From contig JADJMG010000022.1 of assembly GCA_016709725.1 (NCBI GenBank), positions 1 to 6,675 of the forward strand: a DNA stretch of 6,675 bases, given 5' to 3'. Below are positions 5,366 through 6,675 of this stretch, in pieces. Under the pieces are notes generated by a model, which was given only the letters and a program-made list of their open reading frames with translations, did not search any database and was not told where the DNA came from. How positions within the stretch are numbered: the stretch's first letter is position 1; each line of letters begins with the position of its first letter. The stretch is from Bacteroidota bacterium. GTDB taxonomy: Bacteria; Bacteroidota; Bacteroidia; AKYH767-A; OLB10. Made by a program: the position numbers and the translations under genes.

Positions 5366-5392
5366 CAAATTTTATGCCACGTACTCTATCAA
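5366..5392 (-). promoter_or_regulatory. candidate sigma-gene promoter
   Basis: On the minus strand a TTG (5392-5390) is followed after 15 bases by TAAAATTTG (5374-5366), close to TAnnTTTG but with one extra base. It lies 34 bases upstream of the ATG at 5331. Confidence 0.35.
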
Positions 5393-5723
5393 CGACCATG
5401 ACATTCAGTTTATTAACCCAACCAATTGATATATTCACAAAAAGTTGGTAACCAGATGTATGTTGAAACACATTATTAATGGATTTCGTGTCTAAACCCT
5501 AAGTATATAACGTATGAGAATCCAGAATAATTTAAGCTAAAGAGCTGAAAATTGTATAAATGACATTACTATTACATTATAAACACACTTTTGAGCTACT
5601 CAGAAGTAGGAGAATAAAATCAGCTCAGTCAAATTCAATCTCTATGATTTAAGGTTACCCTATTTTAATTAACGATTACAATCAATAATTCCTTAAAAAC
5701 GACGTTACTAGTTCTTAAAAATT

Positions 5724-5731
5724 TATTTTTG
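5724..5731 (+). promoter_or_regulatory. -7 promoter box very close to the 5740 start
   Basis: TATTTTTG fits TAnnTTTG and ends only 8 bases before the ATG at 5740, so a transcript from it would be nearly leaderless. No clear -33 element was found. It may be a chance match in AT-rich DNA. Confidence 0.3.
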
Positions 5732-5739
5732 CAACTGAT

Positions 5740-6381
5740 ATGAACTTACCTAAAACTCAATTAGTACTCACCTTTCTACTTTTATTCTTTCTCCCTGGAA
5801 TTAGTAATGGCCAAAATACCTCCTCGCAAGATAAGTCTCTCATTCAATTTTCCGGAGTGGTAGTAAGCGCAGATTCATTACAACCCATCCCTTTTACGAA
5901 TGTGATTATCCGAAATGCACGACGAGGAACCATCACAGACTTTTATGGATTCTTTTCTTTCGTTGCCATGAAAGGAGATACCATCGATTTTCAGTATGTA
6001 GGATTTAAGACCTCCTCTTACCTCATTCCTGATTCATTGGATGAGCAACATTATTCAATCATTCAGGTTCTCGTTCGTGATACTATCAACCTCAAAGAAG
6101 CGGTAGTTTATCCATGGCCCACAAAAGAAGAATTTAAACGCGCTTTTATTGCATTAAAATTATCGGATGATGATTTGAAGCGTGCACAACGCAATTTTGA
6201 ATTAGCTTCATTAAAAGAAGTTCAAGCCCAAGTTCTGTATGATGGTGGATTGAATTATCAAATGGCATTACAACAACGACAAACTCAACTCTATTCACAA
6301 GGACAATTTCCTTCAATTACTTTATTGAATCCGCTCGCTTGGGCTGCATTTATTCAGTCTTGGAAAGATGGTGCTTATTAG
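5740..6381 (+). CDS. secreted carboxypeptidase-like regulatory domain protein, 213 aa
   Basis: ATG 5740 gives a textbook signal peptide: MNLPKTQ, then a hydrophobic core LVLTFLLLFFLPGIS, with probable cleavage before Q25 (SNG-Q). There is no lipobox cysteine. Residues 36-120 form a CarboxypepD_reg-like beta-sandwich domain: FSGVVVSADSLQPIPFTNVI, RRGTITDFYGFFSF, KGDTIDFQYVGFKTSSY. The C-terminal 90 residues are helical (PWPTKEEFKRAF...LKEVQAQVLYDGGLNYQMALQQ) and end in SITLLNPLAWAAFIQSWKDG, a tail I associate with a Bacteroidota family of periplasmic or envelope proteins of about this size. The molecular role is not known. The same domain begins many TonB-dependent receptors, and the next gene is probably one. 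The frame is intact, unlike most others here. The stop is followed by eight A, so a slightly longer tail is possible if that run is miscounted. Confidence 0.85.
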   Translation: MNLPKTQLVLTFLLLFFLPGISNGQNTSSQDKSLIQFSGVVVSADSLQPIPFTNVIIRNARRGTITDFYGFFSFVAMKGDTIDFQYVGFKTSSYLIPDSLDEQHYSIIQVLVRDTINLKEAVVYPWPTKEEFKRAFIALKLSDDDLKRAQRNFELASLKEVQAQVLYDGGLNYQMALQQRQTQLYSQGQFPSITLLNPLAWAAFIQSWKDGAY

Positions 6382-6397
6382 AAAAAAAAGAATAATT

Positions 6398-6675
6398 GTG
6401 AAATCGTCTCGCCCTCCTATTCCTATTCGTTTTCGCATTCCTGTTTAGTGCAACTTCACTTTTGCACAAGATGCAACCGTTCATGGTGTCGTGCGTGATT
6501 CTGTTGGTAAACCACTTGAAGCCGTTTCAATTTCAATTAACGGAGAACCTGGAGGAGCCATCAGTGACCAAAAAGGAAAATATGAAATTAAAGATTGCCC
6601 CCTTATCGTGATATTACAATCATCTTTTCAGTATTTAGGATTTACGACGGAAAAGTTCAGTTGCGATTGAAACCC
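6398..6675 (+). pseudogene. N-terminus of a probable TonB-dependent receptor, frameshifted, runs off the edge
   Basis: No single frame stays open, but the pieces join as one protein. A signal peptide core LLFLFVFAFLFSATS is followed, after a shift at the T-run 6460-6463, by FAQDATVHGVVRDSVGKPLE, AVSISINGEPGGAISDQKGK and YEIK. Further shifts near 6596, 6625-6628 and 6651-6654 give PYRDITIIF, QYLGFTTEK and VQLRLKP to the window end. This is the N-terminal carboxypeptidase-regulatory-like domain that precedes the plug in Bacteroidota TonB-dependent receptors. The barrel is not in the window, so another outer-membrane protein with this domain is possible. The start is uncertain (GTG at 6398 is one option). 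All breaks are single-base, three of them in homopolymer runs. Confidence 0.6.

Larger units (their letters stand above)
5332..5739. other. gene-free divergent spacer
   Basis: About 400 AT-rich bases separate the divergent sigma and carboxypeptidase-regulatory-like genes. I see no open frame with protein-like composition and no RNA gene. The only candidates are the promoter boxes listed separately at each end. Confidence 0.6.

Noticed and set aside
5338..5425. GGTTGG and CCAACC inverted arms upstream of the sigma gene.
   Set aside because: The arms are short and about 70 bases apart, with no supporting structure.

Overview
The window looks like a piece of a Bacteroidota chromosome, probably Flavobacteriia or a relative. 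It is AT-rich. Several genes are preceded by TAnnTTTG boxes, the Bacteroidota -7 promoter element. It carries a short (about 287-residue) primary-type sigma factor of the Bacteroidota kind, and two secreted or outer-membrane proteins with carboxypeptidase-like regulatory domains.

Layout. Positions 12-2229 (minus strand) hold a compact run of small genes: an excisionase/MerR-type helix-turn-helix protein, a replication initiator resembling the phage/plasmid II/X (filamentous phage gene II) family, a 54-residue protein, a short overlapping gene, a 107-111 residue Tyr/Cys-rich protein and a 40-residue single-span membrane protein. The order regulator, initiator, then small proteins fits a small ssDNA replicon (inovirus-like prophage or integrated rolling-circle plasmid). 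No Zot/pI gene or coat set is visible, and the left edge is open. A divergent intergenic region (2230-2476) with two 18-bp iteron-like direct repeats and an inverted repeat separates this run from a plus-strand, frameshifted gene (2477-3279) for an unrecognised helical, TPR-like protein. The element abuts the 3' end of tRNA-Pro (3377-3451, minus), a classic integration position.

Positions 3553-4441 hold tRNA-Arg(TCT) on the plus strand followed by a striking tandem array. About 116-bp units each repeat the 3' end of the tRNA, with the T-loop replaced by a 20-bp palindrome, followed by an identical Rho-independent terminator. There are seven terminators in all. This is laid out like the E. coli tyrT/rtT repeats but in an unrelated lineage. 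Next come the sigma factor (minus, 4507-5331; a one-base shift would extend it to 4467), a gene-free spacer, a secreted carboxypeptidase-regulatory-like protein (5740-6381) and the frameshifted start of a probable TonB-dependent receptor running off the right edge.

A caution applies to the whole window. Many genes are broken by single-base indels, often in short homopolymers, while the protein sense is otherwise preserved and convincing internal nonsense substitutions are scarce. Even the sigma factor, normally essential, has one. This looks more like indel-type sequence error than genetic decay, so the broken genes are described by their reconstructed reading.
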